Source: Kangiella sp. (lineage in GTDB: Bacteria; Pseudomonadota; Gammaproteobacteria; Enterobacterales; Kangiellaceae). Taken from it: a stretch of DNA of 62,392 nucleotides. Positions 35,897 to 44,977 of this stretch are shown piece after piece; the first letter of the stretch is position 1, and the number at the start of each line of letters is the position of its first letter. The position numbers were made by a program, and so were the translations under genes. Under the pieces are notes generated by a model that was not told the DNA's origin, searched no databases, and was given only the letters and a program-made list of their open reading frames with translations. The stretch covers positions 1-62,392 of the forward strand of contig NZ_JABURJ010000102.1 in NCBI RefSeq assembly GCF_014762745.1, in the 5' to 3' direction.

Positions 35897-37195
35897 TTAT
35901 TTTTCAAAATAAACAACATCTTCGCTAGCTTTCTTCTTTAACTTTTGTTTCTGGTGACTTGGGTTTAGCTGCCGCATATTAATTTTGACTTCACTTTTCT
36001 TTAATACATTAGCAGTAAACCCAATAGACTCTAGCATTTCTACTGCTATGCAACTTAAAGGGATATGAAGATCTTTATAGAAGGAATCTTGAAGTACAAT
36101 TAGCCCCTTGGCATTTCTTTTCATTAACCGATAAATATTGTTAAAAGTTTCGTATAGGGATGAGAAATATTGATAGTAAGTCCAAATGTAATAGCTTTCA
36201 CTCGCATAGCTATCATGAGATCTTATTTTGTTTAGTATATCTAAACATTTCTTGCCCCATAAAACTTCAAAGTCCCCCTTTTGTACAATTTTTGGAGTTC
36301 CGATCATTTTTTTTCGGAGTTCATCGATATTTATTGGAATCAAGCCACTTAAGATAGCAAGGTTTGGTAAATGTTTGACTACATAGTCGATACGAGTTAA
36401 ATATGGCGGTGAAGTGATGATAAAGTCAGCAATACCTTCTTGTATATTTAAGCTGTTGTCTTTTACATCATAATTAATCAGTTTTACATGACTGTTTCTA
36501 GGAGTTATTTGTGTCAAGTCTTCTAATATCTTTTTTGATGCTTGGATAGTTGCTTTGTATAACGCCTCAAAGTTATCCTTTTCTCCTTCTACTGCCTTTC
36601 TAAACCAAGTAGGGTTGGAGCCTCTTACTAAATTAGCAGATTCAGAGGCACCTATGCAGAGAGCTACTAAAGCTACAGTTGCTGAGTCAAAGGTACCTTG
36701 GGTGTCATTTAGTAATGTGTGAAACACTTTTGATTGCTTAACACCAATAGCCCTGCTTAATCGTGTAAATACGGTTGATGCATAGCACAAACACTCATTA
36801 TCAAATATGTTATAAGCTTCACTACAAAATGTTTTAAGTGATTTAGTTCTTTTAGAAGCGCGTAACAATTTATGCACTTCTTTGTGATTGGCATTGAGTG
36901 ATACTTTCGCTTTAGATAAAAGACAAGAGAAAGGGTCTACATCAATTCCAATTGTAGTAACATTTGCTTTATATCCAGATACCACTGTTGTCCCTGAGCC
37001 TACAAATGGATCTAGTAGCGTTTGGTCGTGATTTATCCCTAAAGCTTTTATTGCATGATTAACAAATGACTCAGAGAAAGAGGCATAAAAATTAGTCCAA
37101 GAATGAACTCCTACTTTATCCTCTTTTTTTACTTTTGCTGATGGCAATGTGTTGAGAGTGTAGTCATCCTGCAAAATTGAAAGTTGTTTTGTCAT
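35897..37195 (-). CDS. DNA amino-methyltransferase (N4-cytosine or N6-adenine)
   Basis: About 432 residues from the ATG at 37193-37195 (MTKQLSILQDDYTLNTLP). A GTG at 37252 would add 19 residues; the true start is unsure because both sites have weak spacing. AdoMet motif I is DPFVGSGTT (Asp62), followed by GIDVDPFSCLLSKAK. The catalytic motif IV is TSPPYLTRIDYV. The I-before-IV order fits the gamma/alpha-type layout. The target site cannot be read from sequence. It converges on the HhH gene with 13 nt between stops. There is no cognate restriction gene next door, but an Mrr-like nuclease lies 3 kb away in the same island. Confidence 0.82.
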   Translation of the reverse strand: MTKQLSILQDDYTLNTLPSAKVKKEDKVGVHSWTNFYASFSESFVNHAIKALGINHDQTLLDPFVGSGTTVVSGYKANVTTIGIDVDPFSCLLSKAKVSLNANHKEVHKLLRASKRTKSLKTFCSEAYNIFDNECLCYASTVFTRLSRAIGVKQSKVFHTLLNDTQGTFDSATVALVALCIGASESANLVRGSNPTWFRKAVEGEKDNFEALYKATIQASKKILEDLTQITPRNSHVKLINYDVKDNSLNIQEGIADFIITSPPYLTRIDYVVKHLPNLAILSGLIPINIDELRKKMIGTPKIVQKGDFEVLWGKKCLDILNKIRSHDSYASESYYIWTYYQYFSSLYETFNNIYRLMKRNAKGLIVLQDSFYKDLHIPLSCIAVEMLESIGFTANVLKKSEVKINMRQLNPSHQKQKLKKKASEDVVYFEK

Positions 37196-37407
37196 TTTCC
37201 CATAATCTAATGCATGAAATAAAATATATAGTATATGTCTAATAATAGACACCTTATGCTTTTAGGATTATACCGACTATTTTTAAATAGTCATCAAGGG
37301 TAGCCTTGCTAAACATCTCAATATATTAAAGAGATATATTGAGCTTTAGACATTAATGTGATTTGTTTCTAATTAAATAGCTTTTCAACCGTAGAATCAC
37401 TATAAAA

Positions 37408-37443
37408 TGGTGAGCCCGCCGAGACTTGAACTAGGGACCTGCC
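37408..37443 (-). pseudogene. decayed 3' end of a tRNA gene (T-arm, acceptor and CCA)
   Basis: 36 nt on the minus strand match the last third of the intact tRNA-Ile2 at 37538-37614 with about six changes, including the shared AGTTCAAGTCT T-loop and the terminal CACCA. The acceptor and T-stem pairing partners are missing and nothing upstream folds into a full cloverleaf. It lies about 95 nt beyond the intact gene, between it and the AT-rich island, in the same orientation. It could be an attachment-site scar or a degraded tandem tRNA copy. Confidence 0.6.
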
Positions 37444-37537
37444 TGCAAGGAAGTTTTGGGCACTCAAAACCCCAATTCAGCTTACTTGTGGTAATGAGCA
37501 GATAAAGTCATAGGGAGTAAAGGCTCATGAGGAAAAA

Positions 37538-37614
37538 TGGTGGGCCTTCCCAGACTTGAACTGGGGACCTACCGATTATGAGTCGGGTGCTCTAACCAAC
37601 TGAGCTAAAGGCCC
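37538..37614 (-). tRNA. tRNA-Ile2 or tRNA-Met with CAU anticodon
   Basis: 77 nt with encoded CCA. The acceptor is GGGCCTT, the D-arm GCTCAGTTGGTTAGAGC, the anticodon loop CTCATAA (anticodon CAU), and the T-loop AGTTCAAGTCT. The anticodon arm CGACTCATAATCG matches the minor isoleucine tRNA whose C34 is modified to lysidine. Its position just downstream of rpoD mirrors E. coli ileX. Elongator Met is the alternative. Confidence 0.85.
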
Positions 37615-37680
37615 ATTTTTCCAAGAGTAGTCAATCAGGCGGTGCCTAATTGTTCTACTAATTTAGGATGTGTTTCTTGA

Positions 37681-37720
37681 AAAAGAACGCGCAGGAGTTT
37701 ACGAGAAATCTCCTGCGCTT
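37681..37720 (-). terminator. rpoD terminator
   Basis: The minus-strand stem GCGCAGGAG/CTCCTGCGC with a 12-nt loop is followed by GTTCTTTTTC. It lies about 60 nt past the rpoD stop and separates rpoD from the tRNA. Confidence 0.75.
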
Positions 37721-37777
37721 GCAATATTTATGCTTTGTTTTATTCGTTTAGGCTATTCGTCCGCTTATTCGTCTAGA

Positions 37778-39628
37778 CTATTCGTCAAGGTACGTTCTAA
37801 GCTTTTCTGAACGGCTTGGGTGGCGTAGTTTACGCAGTGCCTTGGCTTCGATCTGACGAATACGCTCACGGGTTACGTCGAACTGTTTGCCGACTTCTTC
37901 GAGAGTGTGGTCTGTGTTCATGTCGATACCGAAACGCATACGCAAGACTTTCGCTTCACGTGCCGTTAGACCCGCCAGGATTTCATCAGTGACTTCTTTC
38001 AAGCTTTCGCCTGTTGCTGCGTCGACTGGTGAATCGATGGTGGTGTCTTCGATAAAGTCACCTAAATGCGAATCTTCGTCATCACCAATTGGTGTTTCCA
38101 TTGAGATTGGCTCTTTGGCGATTTTAAGCACTTTACGAATTTTGTCTTCCGGCATTTCCATACGCTCTGCCAATTCTTCAGGCTGTGGCTCGCGGCCCAT
38201 TTCCTGTAGCATCTGGCGAGAAATACGGTTTAATTTGTTGATAGTTTCAATCATGTGAACCGGAATACGGATGGTGCGTGCCTGGTCAGCAATCGAACGT
38301 GTGATTGCCTGACGAATCCACCAGGTGGCGTAAGTCGAGAACTTATAACCACGACGGTATTCGAACTTGTCTACCGCTTTCATCAGACCGATGTTACCTT
38401 CCTGAATCAGATCGAGGAATTGTAAACCGCGATTGGTGTATTTCTTAGCGATAGAGATAACCAGGCGTAGGTTAGCTTCGACCATTTCTTTCTTGGCGCG
38501 GCGTGCTTTGGCTTCACCAATCGACATTTCGCGGTTGGCTTCTTTAATTTCCATCACGCTCAGGCTACAGCTTTCTTCGATCAGCTGTAGTTTACGCTGT
38601 GCTTTTAGAATCTCTTCGGCGTGTTCGGCCAAAGCTTCTGAGTATTTGCTTTTCTTTTTGACGTGCTGCTCGATCCAGGTTGGATCGGCTTCTGAACCTG
38701 AGAAGGTTGAGATAAAGGTTTTACGCGGCATACGCGCACCGTTCACGGCAAGCATCATGATATAACGCTCTTGCTCACGGATACCGTCCATTTTCTCACG
38801 CAGGTTAGTCACCAGCTGCTCAAACATTCTTGGAGCAAGACGAAGCTGCATGAACATTTCTTTCATGGCATCCAGCTGCTTGATTGCTGATTTGTGCGTA
38901 CGGCCATATTTCTCAACGGCTTTAACGGTTTTGTCGTATTGCTTTTTCAGTTCAGCAAAACGGGCTGCCGCTTCTTCTGGATCCGGGCCAGTATCGACTT
39001 CGGTTTCTTCTTCGTCGTCGTCATCGTCGTCATCTACATCTTCGTCAGTGTCCAGTTCTTCGCTGGCATTGGCGATTTGCGCTGCTTCGGATTCTTCCTG
39101 TACGAACTCGGCTTCTTCGCCGTCAGTGAAACCGGTTACGATCTCGGTCAGACGAACTTGCTCTTCTTCGTAAAGGGCATATTCTTCTAACAGGATACGG
39201 ATGGTGTCGGGATAGTTGGCGATAGCGCCTAGAACCTGGCGGATGCCTTCTTCGATACGTTTGGCGATATCAATCTCGCCTTCGCGAGTCAGTAGCTCAA
39301 CGCTACCCATTTCGCGCATGTACATACGAACCGGGTCAGTCGTACGACCAAATTCGCTGTCTACGCTGGCCAATGCAGCAGCAGCCTCTTCAGCGGCTTC
39401 TTCATCGGTTACCGATTCGTCATTCATCAACAGCTCATCAGCATCAGGAGTGGTTTCATACACCTGAATGCCCATGTCATTGATCATGCGAATAATGTCT
39501 TCGATTTGCTCGGGATCAACGATATCCGGTGGTAAGTGGTCATTCACTTCGGCATAAGTGAGGTAACCTTGTTCTTTACCGCGAGCGATAAGTAACTTTA
39601 ATTGTGACTGTTGCGAATTCTCTGACAT
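37778..39628 (-). CDS. rpoD: RNA polymerase primary sigma factor RpoD (sigma-70)
   Basis: 616 residues, full length for a gammaproteobacterium. Region 1.1 is at the N-terminus ([16 protein letters not shown]) and 1.2 is [12 protein letters not shown] very acidic non-conserved insert (about 190-215) includes a run of seven aspartates. Regions 2.1-2.4 include [20 protein letters not shown] and [15 protein letters not shown], followed by region 3 and region 4 ([20 protein letters not shown]). It is last of the rpsU-yqeY-dnaG-rpoD run on the minus strand; a 112-nt gap to dnaG leaves room for a separate promoter. Confidence 0.97.
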   Translation of the reverse strand: MSENSQQSQLKLLIARGKEQGYLTYAEVNDHLPPDIVDPEQIEDIIRMINDMGIQVYETTPDADELLMNDESVTDEEAAEEAAAALASVDSEFGRTTDPVRMYMREMGSVELLTREGEIDIAKRIEEGIRQVLGAIANYPDTIRILLEEYALYEEEQVRLTEIVTGFTDGEEAEFVQEESEAAQIANASEELDTDEDVDDDDDDDEEETEVDTGPDPEEAAARFAELKKQYDKTVKAVEKYGRTHKSAIKQLDAMKEMFMQLRLAPRMFEQLVTNLREKMDGIREQERYIMMLAVNGARMPRKTFISTFSGSEADPTWIEQHVKKKSKYSEALAEHAEEILKAQRKLQLIEESCSLSVMEIKEANREMSIGEAKARRAKKEMVEANLRLVISIAKKYTNRGLQFLDLIQEGNIGLMKAVDKFEYRRGYKFSTYATWWIRQAITRSIADQARTIRIPVHMIETINKLNRISRQMLQEMGREPQPEELAERMEMPEDKIRKVLKIAKEPISMETPIGDDEDSHLGDFIEDTTIDSPVDAATGESLKEVTDEILAGLTAREAKVLRMRFGIDMNTDHTLEEVGKQFDVTRERIRQIEAKALRKLRHPSRSEKLRTYLDE

Positions 39629-39740
39629 CTAGAATAACCTTTGTAGGGCTCGCAAGACATTTTGCGAGTCAAAAACCAAGCGGCGGCTTGCACATAGCGA
39701 ACCGCAAATTATACAGAATGTGCCCCGTCTACAGCAAGCG

Positions 39741-41519
39741 CTACTTATTGGCGCTATTACCGTTGGAGCCTTGTTTGGCCAGCAATAGTAATTGCCGGTA
39801 TTCAGACTTTTCCTGATTGGTTAGACCGTGTTCCGCTGCTTTCTGTTGCAGATAATCGACCCTAATTTTACGGGCATGCAATAACAGGCGATTCACACAG
39901 TCCTGTAATTCCTGCTGCTCCTGACCCTGGATGCGCTCTTCGCGCTCGGTCATGGCTAAACTGGCCAGGCGGTCATACAGCTTGGTATTGTCGCGCCAGT
40001 GCTCAAGCAACAGACTTGTATTGATCTTGGGGGTTTTATGAATAATTTCAAGTAATTGGTGCAAAAGTTTTGAGCCTTTATCGGGCAAGGTCAGCAACCA
40101 GTCGTAATTTTGAATAGTTAAGGCGAGGCTTGGCTTCTGCAACAGCAGGGTAATCGCCAGTTGCAGGGTTTTATTGGTTTTGTTGTTCTGTGGCTTGCTT
40201 TGCAAGGGTTTGCGCGCAGGCTGTGACTGGCTTGGCGTCTCAATAATGGCCGCCAGCTTGCTCTCCGAGAGCTTGGCTTTTTCGGCCAGAGCGCTGCTGA
40301 AGAACTCGTGATAGATAGGGTCGGTGATTTTATCAAGATAGGGTTTTGCCAGATGTACCAGCTGGCCGCGCCCTGACACTGAGCCTAAATCGACCTGCGC
40401 TGACAGGTGCTCAAGGATGAACTCAAATAAAGGGGTTGCCTTGCCGATCATTTCCTCGAACTGCTCTTTGCCCACTTTGCGAACCATGGAATCCGGATCT
40501 TCGCCATCGGGCAGGAACATCAGGCGGATTTCACGGCCTTCGCGCATCTGTTGTAGTCCGTGCTCAATGGCACGCAGGGCCGCATCACGACCGGCGCGGT
40601 CGCCATCAAAGCAAAGCACTAGCTCGCGCGTGGCGCGGAAGAGTTGCTGTAAATGGCTGGCGGTGGTCGCTGTACCAAGGGTTGCCACCGCATAGTTGAT
40701 GCCAAACTGGGCCAGAGCGACAACGTCCATATAGCCTTCGACGATCAGTAATCGACTCAGTTTGCGATTAGCCTGACGTGCCTGATACAGGCCATAGAGC
40801 TCATTACTTTTATGGAAAATCGGGGTTTCCGGTGAGTTCAGGTATTTGGGCTCGCCCTGGCCCATCACGCGGCCACCAAAAGCAATCACACGACCACGCT
40901 TGTCCTTGATCGGGAACATGATGCGGTCGCGGAAACGGTCATACAGCGAATTGTCTTTGCGGATCATCAGGCCGCAGTCAACCAATTGCTGCTGTAGTTT
41001 CTTATCCTGTTGCAGTTTGGGGAAAACGGCTTCCAGATTACGCCATTCACCGGGTACATAGCCGATGGCAAACTGTTTGGCGATTTCGCCGCTCAGACCA
41101 CGGCCTTTAAGGTAGTCTATGGCGCTTTTGTTGGATTTTAGCTGCTTTTGGTAGTAGTTAGCCGCTTTTTCCATGATGTCGTATAGCGTGGTATCCACTT
41201 TCGGCTTGTTGGATACCGTTTCTTCACGCGGCACTTCCATACCCATCATGGCTGCCAGTTCTTCGACCGCATCCGGGAACTCGAGGCGGTCATACTCCAT
41301 CAAAAAGCCGATGGCATTACCATGCACACCACAACCGAAGCAGTGATAGAACTGCTTATCCTGACTTACCGTAAAAGAGGGGGTCTTCTCACCGTGAAAT
41401 GGGCAGCAGGCCTTGTAATTGGCTCCCGCTTTTTTCAAAGGCACACGCGAATCAATCAGGTCAACAATATCAACCCGAGCTAATAATTCATGTATAAAGT
41501 GTTGCGGGATAAGGCCCAT
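39741..41519 (-). CDS. dnaG: DNA primase
   Basis: 592 residues. It makes RNA primers at the replication fork with DnaB. The zinc-binding domain has C39, H42, C60 and C63 (CPFHGEKTPSF, HCFGCG). The TOPRIM catalytic core contains LLIVEGYMDVVALAQFG and CFDGDRAGRDAA. The C-terminal helicase-binding domain starts near residue 440 after a Lys/Gln/Asn-rich linker. It is the third gene of the macromolecular-synthesis cluster, but separated from yqeY by a 440-bp gap containing a structured repeat, so it may have its own promoter. Confidence 0.96.
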   Translation of the reverse strand: MGLIPQHFIHELLARVDIVDLIDSRVPLKKAGANYKACCPFHGEKTPSFTVSQDKQFYHCFGCGVHGNAIGFLMEYDRLEFPDAVEELAAMMGMEVPREETVSNKPKVDTTLYDIMEKAANYYQKQLKSNKSAIDYLKGRGLSGEIAKQFAIGYVPGEWRNLEAVFPKLQQDKKLQQQLVDCGLMIRKDNSLYDRFRDRIMFPIKDKRGRVIAFGGRVMGQGEPKYLNSPETPIFHKSNELYGLYQARQANRKLSRLLIVEGYMDVVALAQFGINYAVATLGTATTASHLQQLFRATRELVLCFDGDRAGRDAALRAIEHGLQQMREGREIRLMFLPDGEDPDSMVRKVGKEQFEEMIGKATPLFEFILEHLSAQVDLGSVSGRGQLVHLAKPYLDKITDPIYHEFFSSALAEKAKLSESKLAAIIETPSQSQPARKPLQSKPQNNKTNKTLQLAITLLLQKPSLALTIQNYDWLLTLPDKGSKLLHQLLEIIHKTPKINTSLLLEHWRDNTKLYDRLASLAMTEREERIQGQEQQELQDCVNRLLLHARKIRVDYLQQKAAEHGLTNQEKSEYRQLLLLAKQGSNGNSANK

Positions 41520-41655
41520 TGAGTATTTATAATTAGGTAAGGCTTAATTGGGCAATCATAGCAGAGCTACCGGTTTTTACATAGTACGCGGATTGGAATA
41601 GTTCTTTGCTTGAGGTGGTGGATGGGTAATTAGGTAATGGCAGATCGCACCAATA

Positions 41656-41880
41656 ATCCCCTTTATATTGAGCTAAGCCATGTACAAAATATAGCAATCA
41701 AAATCTTGGAGGATTTTGATAAGAATTTTCAGCACAGGGATGTGATGTAAATTCTGGTGCGTTAAGTATTTTGGGAGTGGCGCAGGCAGTCACGCGAAGC
41801 GTGGCCTCAATATACGGGTGGTCTTCTTTTGGTTACTTTTCTTGACCACGCAAGAAAAGTAACTCGCTGAGTAGCGAAAA
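41656..41880 (+). repeat. structured intergenic repeat, copy D
   Basis: It starts at CCCCTTTATATTGAGCTAAG and ends in CTCGCTGAGTAGCGAAAA. The first hairpin is ATCAAAATC/GGATTTTGAT. The second is a nested stem whose tip is CACAGGGATGTG (41733-41744), with GGGA in the loop. The terminal hairpin GTTACTTTTCTTG/CAAGAAAAGTAAC (41832-41863) is perfect over 13 bp with loop ACCACG. It is oriented opposite to the surrounding minus-strand operon. The rest of the 41520-41959 gap shows nothing else. Confidence 0.8.
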
Positions 41881-41959
41881 CATTAATGTAGGAGTGGTAA
41901 AAGTCACTGGATACCGTGGTCAAGCCACGGTATGACGGAACAAAAATAAACAGGGAAAA

Positions 41960-42406
41960 CTAACCCAGACGGCTTTTGATTTTTCCGCTGACTTGTCCCA
42001 TATCGGCACGGCCTTGTAATTGTGGCTTTAAAATGCCCATTACTTTGCCCATGTCTTTGATGGATTCTGCGCCGGTGCTGCTGATGGCTTGCTCGATAAG
42101 TTCGGCAATTTCGTCATCAGTGAGTGGCTTTGGAAGGAATTCCTGGAGAACTTCGATCTCGGCGTGTTCGACGTCGGCTAGTTCTTGGCGGCCTGCATCT
42201 TCGTATTGCTTGATCGATTCGCGACGCTGTTTGACCATTTTATCTAGGATGGCAAGGATCGCGGTATCGTCTAACTCGGCTCGAGTATCGACTTCGACTT
42301 GTTTGATAGCAGACAGGATTAAACGGATGGTTGACAGGCGGGCCTTATCTTTGGCGCGCATGGCATCTTTCATGGCTTCTTTTATTTGATCATTAAGAGC
42401 AGACAT
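41960..42406 (-). CDS. yqeY: YqeY/GatB-like domain protein
   Basis: 148 residues. A helical protein homologous to the C-terminal tRNA-binding part of GatB, seen in MKDAMRAKDKARLSTIRLILSAIKQ (read in parts), the KMVKQRRESIKQYEDAGR helix and LQEFLPKPLTDDEI. The exact function is unsettled; it is often encoded between rpsU and dnaG as here. It lies 70 nt downstream of rpsU and is probably co-transcribed. Confidence 0.9.
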   Translation of the reverse strand: MSALNDQIKEAMKDAMRAKDKARLSTIRLILSAIKQVEVDTRAELDDTAILAILDKMVKQRRESIKQYEDAGRQELADVEHAEIEVLQEFLPKPLTDDEIAELIEQAISSTGAESIKDMGKVMGILKPQLQGRADMGQVSGKIKSRLG

Positions 42407-42476
42407 GTGTTAATCCTTTATAGCTAATAGAATTTAGGCTCTTCTCTAGCTTCCTAAAGAAAAGCCCAAACAACTA

Positions 42477-42692
42477 TTAATACAAGCGGATACGACGAGC
42501 GTTTTCGCGAGATACTTTTTTCGCTGCACGTTTTACTGCCGCAGCTTTTTCGCGCTTACGAACAGATGTTGGCTTCTCGTAGTATTCACGCTTACGAACT
42601 TCAGCCAAAATACCTGCTTTCTCGCACGAACGCTTGAAGCGACGTAATGCAACGTCAAATGGCTCGTTTTCTTTAACTCTTACGCTTGGCAT
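42477..42692 (-). CDS. rpsU: 30S ribosomal protein bS21
   Basis: 71 residues, the standard bS21 length: [20 protein letters not shown], then [20 protein letters not shown] and a Lys/Arg-rich tail. It binds the 3' minor domain of 16S rRNA. It heads the rpsU-yqeY-dnaG-rpoD cluster and diverges from tsaD. The ATG is preceded by AAGGTTAGGTGA. Confidence 0.97.
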   Translation of the reverse strand: MPSVRVKENEPFDVALRRFKRSCEKAGILAEVRKREYYEKPTSVRKREKAAAVKRAAKKVSRENARRIRLY

Positions 42693-42979
42693 TAAAAATC
42701 ACCTAACCTTAAAATGTATGTTTATTAAAAAGTAAATAAAATCAGTACGTTACCATTGGCGAAACGAGAGAATCACCAAGAGGGCGCAAATTTTAATCAT
42801 TTTTTGATCAAAAAGCAAAGATAAACCCATTAAATATTGATTTAATCCGGACTTAGAGTCGGTATGAGATATGGGGACGAAACTCGCTAAATAAAGCAAA
42901 GTCCATTAAAATTGCCGATTCTTTGGTGACCACTTAAGTCATCCTGGTAATTAATCTGCTTATATAAGGTAGTAACTTC

Positions 42980-44002
42980 ATGAAAATCCTTGGTATTGAA
43001 ACATCCTGTGATGAAACCGGTATTGCTATTTATGATAGCGAGCAGGGCATTATTGCAGATGCGTTGTTTAGCCAGGTGAAGCTGCATGCTGAATATGGCG
43101 GAGTGGTCCCTGAACTGGCTTCCCGTGACCATGTGCGCAAGACGATTCCGTTGATTAAAAAGGTTATGGCTGACTCAGGGTGTACGCCTGCTGATATCGA
43201 CGCCATTGCCTACACCAAGGGCCCAGGCCTGATTGGGGCGCTGTTTGTCGGTGTCGGTATTGGTCGAAGTCTCGCTTATGCCTGGGATGTGCCAGCGATT
43301 GGCGTGCATCATATGGAAGGGCACTTGTTAGCACCGATGCTGGAGGATGATAAACCGGAATTCCCGTTCGTCGCTTTGTTGGTGTCAGGTGGGCATTCAA
43401 TGCTGGTTGATGTGCAGGACCTTGGGCAGTACACCATTCTCGGTGAATCGATTGATGATGCGGCTGGCGAAGCCTTTGATAAGACGGCGAAAATTATGGG
43501 ACTGGGTTATCCCGGTGGGCCAGCTTTGGCAAAGCTGGCGGAAAAAGGGCGTCCCGGGATCTATAAATTACCTCGTCCTATGACTGATAGGCCTGGACTG
43601 GATTTCAGTTTCAGCGGTTTGAAAACCGCAGTAGCCAATTTGTACCGTGATTCAGACAAGTCGCAACAGGATCTGGCTGATATTGCCCATGCTTTTCAGG
43701 AAGCCGTAGTGGATACTATTTATATCAAGTGTCGCCGTGCACTTGAACAGACAGGTTACAGGGCTCTGGTGGTTTCAGGTGGAGTAAGCGCCAACATTTC
43801 ATTGCGCGAAAAGTTGTCTCATTTACTGGAAAGTAAAGGTGGAAAAGCCTATTACCCGAGACTGAAATTCTGCACCGATAATGGCGCAATGATAGCTTAT
43901 GCCGGCTATTGTCGTTATCAGGCTATCCTTAAACAACAAGGGCAGTTTGAAGAGTCAGTGATTCGGGCACAACCACGGTGGCCGATAGCGGATTTGGGTT
44001 AG
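42980..44002 (+). CDS. tsaD: tRNA N6-threonylcarbamoyladenosine synthase subunit TsaD
   Basis: 340 residues. With TsaB and TsaE it transfers threonylcarbamoyl to A37 of ANN-decoding tRNAs. It has the ASKHA/Kae1 signatures: [19 protein letters not shown] at the start, [13 protein letters not shown] (metal-binding His pair), [10 protein letters not shown], and [12 protein letters not shown]. It diverges from rpsU, the common gammaproteobacterial order. The start is fixed by homology of the N-terminus. Confidence 0.97.
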   Translation: MKILGIETSCDETGIAIYDSEQGIIADALFSQVKLHAEYGGVVPELASRDHVRKTIPLIKKVMADSGCTPADIDAIAYTKGPGLIGALFVGVGIGRSLAYAWDVPAIGVHHMEGHLLAPMLEDDKPEFPFVALLVSGGHSMLVDVQDLGQYTILGESIDDAAGEAFDKTAKIMGLGYPGGPALAKLAEKGRPGIYKLPRPMTDRPGLDFSFSGLKTAVANLYRDSDKSQQDLADIAHAFQEAVVDTIYIKCRRALEQTGYRALVVSGGVSANISLREKLSHLLESKGGKAYYPRLKFCTDNGAMIAYAGYCRYQAILKQQGQFEESVIRAQPRWPIADLG

Positions 44003-44039
44003 ACTTTTTTTAAAATCAATTACAACATGGAGTAAAGAA

Positions 44040-44264
44040 ATGAATATTGATGCGACTTTGGCTGTAAACGTAATATTTGTGTGGGTTTTGATTGCCACCC
44101 CTTTGGCCTATTATTTGGCAAAGACTCGGGTTAAAAGTGTTATCCCTGTAACTATCGTTCATTTTTTTCTGGCGTTTGTTCCACCGTTAAGCCTTATAGC
44201 ACTGGTTATATTGAGCTTTATGAAGGAAAAAAACGCTGGCTCCACACCATCTGAGCAATCATAA
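44040..44264 (+). CDS. small two-helix membrane protein, unknown
   Basis: 74 residues with two hydrophobic spans (about 8-27 and 34-59), a basic loop AKTRVKSV between them and a polar C-terminus KEKNAGSTPSEQS. An ATGGAGTAAAG ribosome site lies upstream. It is 37 nt after tsaD and may be co-transcribed. No family is recognised. Confidence 0.6.
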   Translation: MNIDATLAVNVIFVWVLIATPLAYYLAKTRVKSVIPVTIVHFFLAFVPPLSLIALVILSFMKEKNAGSTPSEQS

Positions 44265-44348
44265 GTTTTTAAGATTGAAGGATGGGTTACGGCTAGCGCC
44301 TGAGCCTTCTTCTACAGTCACATCACGGGCCTACATCAAGCATCATTC

Positions 44349-44417
44349 GTAGGGGCGACCTGCAGTCGCCCGATCCAATGTTGGAAGGCAACTCGTTCCG
44401 AGTCTTTTCCAACCTAC
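44349..44417. repeat. small palindromic element (GTAGG...CCTAC)
   Basis: The terminal pentamers GTAGG (44349-44353) and CCTAC (44413-44417) enclose two stems. One is GGGCGAC/GTCGCCC with loop CTGCA (44353-44371). The other is GTTGGAA/TTCCAAC around an imperfect core. It resembles the short MITE-like elements with a GGGCGACC stem that are common in bacterial intergenic DNA. Only one copy is seen here. Confidence 0.5.
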
Positions 44418-44443
44418 AGGAAGATTATGCCGCCCAGTAAGTT

Positions 44444-44785
44444 TTAGATACGGCCCCAGGTTCGCAGCCTTCGGATGCTTTGCCTTTGATTGCTTACAGG
44501 CAATTCCAGTATCTCTTCTGCGGTCAATCCGTTCAGCGGGTTGCTGGTCGGAAGCAGACTATATTCTTTTTGGATTCTATAGCTTTCCAATGTATGCCGG
44601 ATGGTTTTGTCAAAGCGCTTGAGTCTGGTTTCATCCACCTGTGAGCGAACCTGTTGCAGGCTTGATATGAAGGTTTGCTGACTACTGGTGTCAAGGCGAG
44701 GCTTTTCATTGTGTTGCTGACAGCCGGCTGTGATCCCAGTGCTGAAAATGAGTCCAATAAGTACTAATCGTGTTACTCCATTCAT
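44444..44785 (-). CDS. small lipoprotein, unknown
   Basis: 113 residues. The signal peptide ends in the lipobox GITAGC, with the lipidated cysteine near residue 22. The mature part is charged and helical (FISSLQQVRSQVDETRLKRFDK). LNGLTAEEILELP recurs in a family of small proteobacterial lipoproteins of unknown role. It is transcribed on the minus strand downstream of the S41-type peptidase, but a terminator lies between them. Confidence 0.68.
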   Translation of the reverse strand: MNGVTRLVLIGLIFSTGITAGCQQHNEKPRLDTSSQQTFISSLQQVRSQVDETRLKRFDKTIRHTLESYRIQKEYSLLPTSNPLNGLTAEEILELPVSNQRQSIRRLRTWGRI

Positions 44786-44884
44786 CCTTTTTCTCCGTTG
44801 CTATATGCTTCAATATCTTGCTGTTATGTTATATCGCAAGTTTGTGTCGTTAATTTTTAATTATTGTTGTCGTTGTATGACCGT

Positions 44885-44911
44885 TAAAAAAGCCGACTCG
44901 AAAGAGCCGGC
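44885..44911 (-). terminator. terminator of the S41-type peptidase gene
   Basis: The minus-strand stem GCCGGCTC/GAGTCGGC (one G-U pair) with a TTTC loop is followed by six T residues. It lies 67 nt after the stop. Confidence 0.85.
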
Positions 44912-44977
44912 GGGTTCACTGAAAATCAATCAGCGAGGGGTAGTTTCTATCTACTTTATGACTATGTCTTAAACTTC

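Noticed and set aside
32240-37400. Prophage or integrative element
   Set aside because: No integrase, structural or replication gene is present. Only accessory nucleotide/DNA enzymes and a decayed tRNA fragment were seen, so it is called an island, not a phage.
38850-39190. Ser/Val-rich plus-strand frames within rpoD
   Set aside because: They are antisense shadows of the acidic Asp/Glu stretch of RpoD.
42801-42814. TTTTTGATCAAAAA palindrome between rpsU and tsaD as an operator
   Set aside because: It is a simple AT-rich palindrome of a kind expected by chance in low-GC intergenic DNA, with no second copy.
44349-44417. Riboswitch or sRNA upstream of the small lipoprotein
   Set aside because: It lies downstream of that minus-strand gene, and its stem-loop layout matches a short palindromic repeat rather than any riboswitch core I know.
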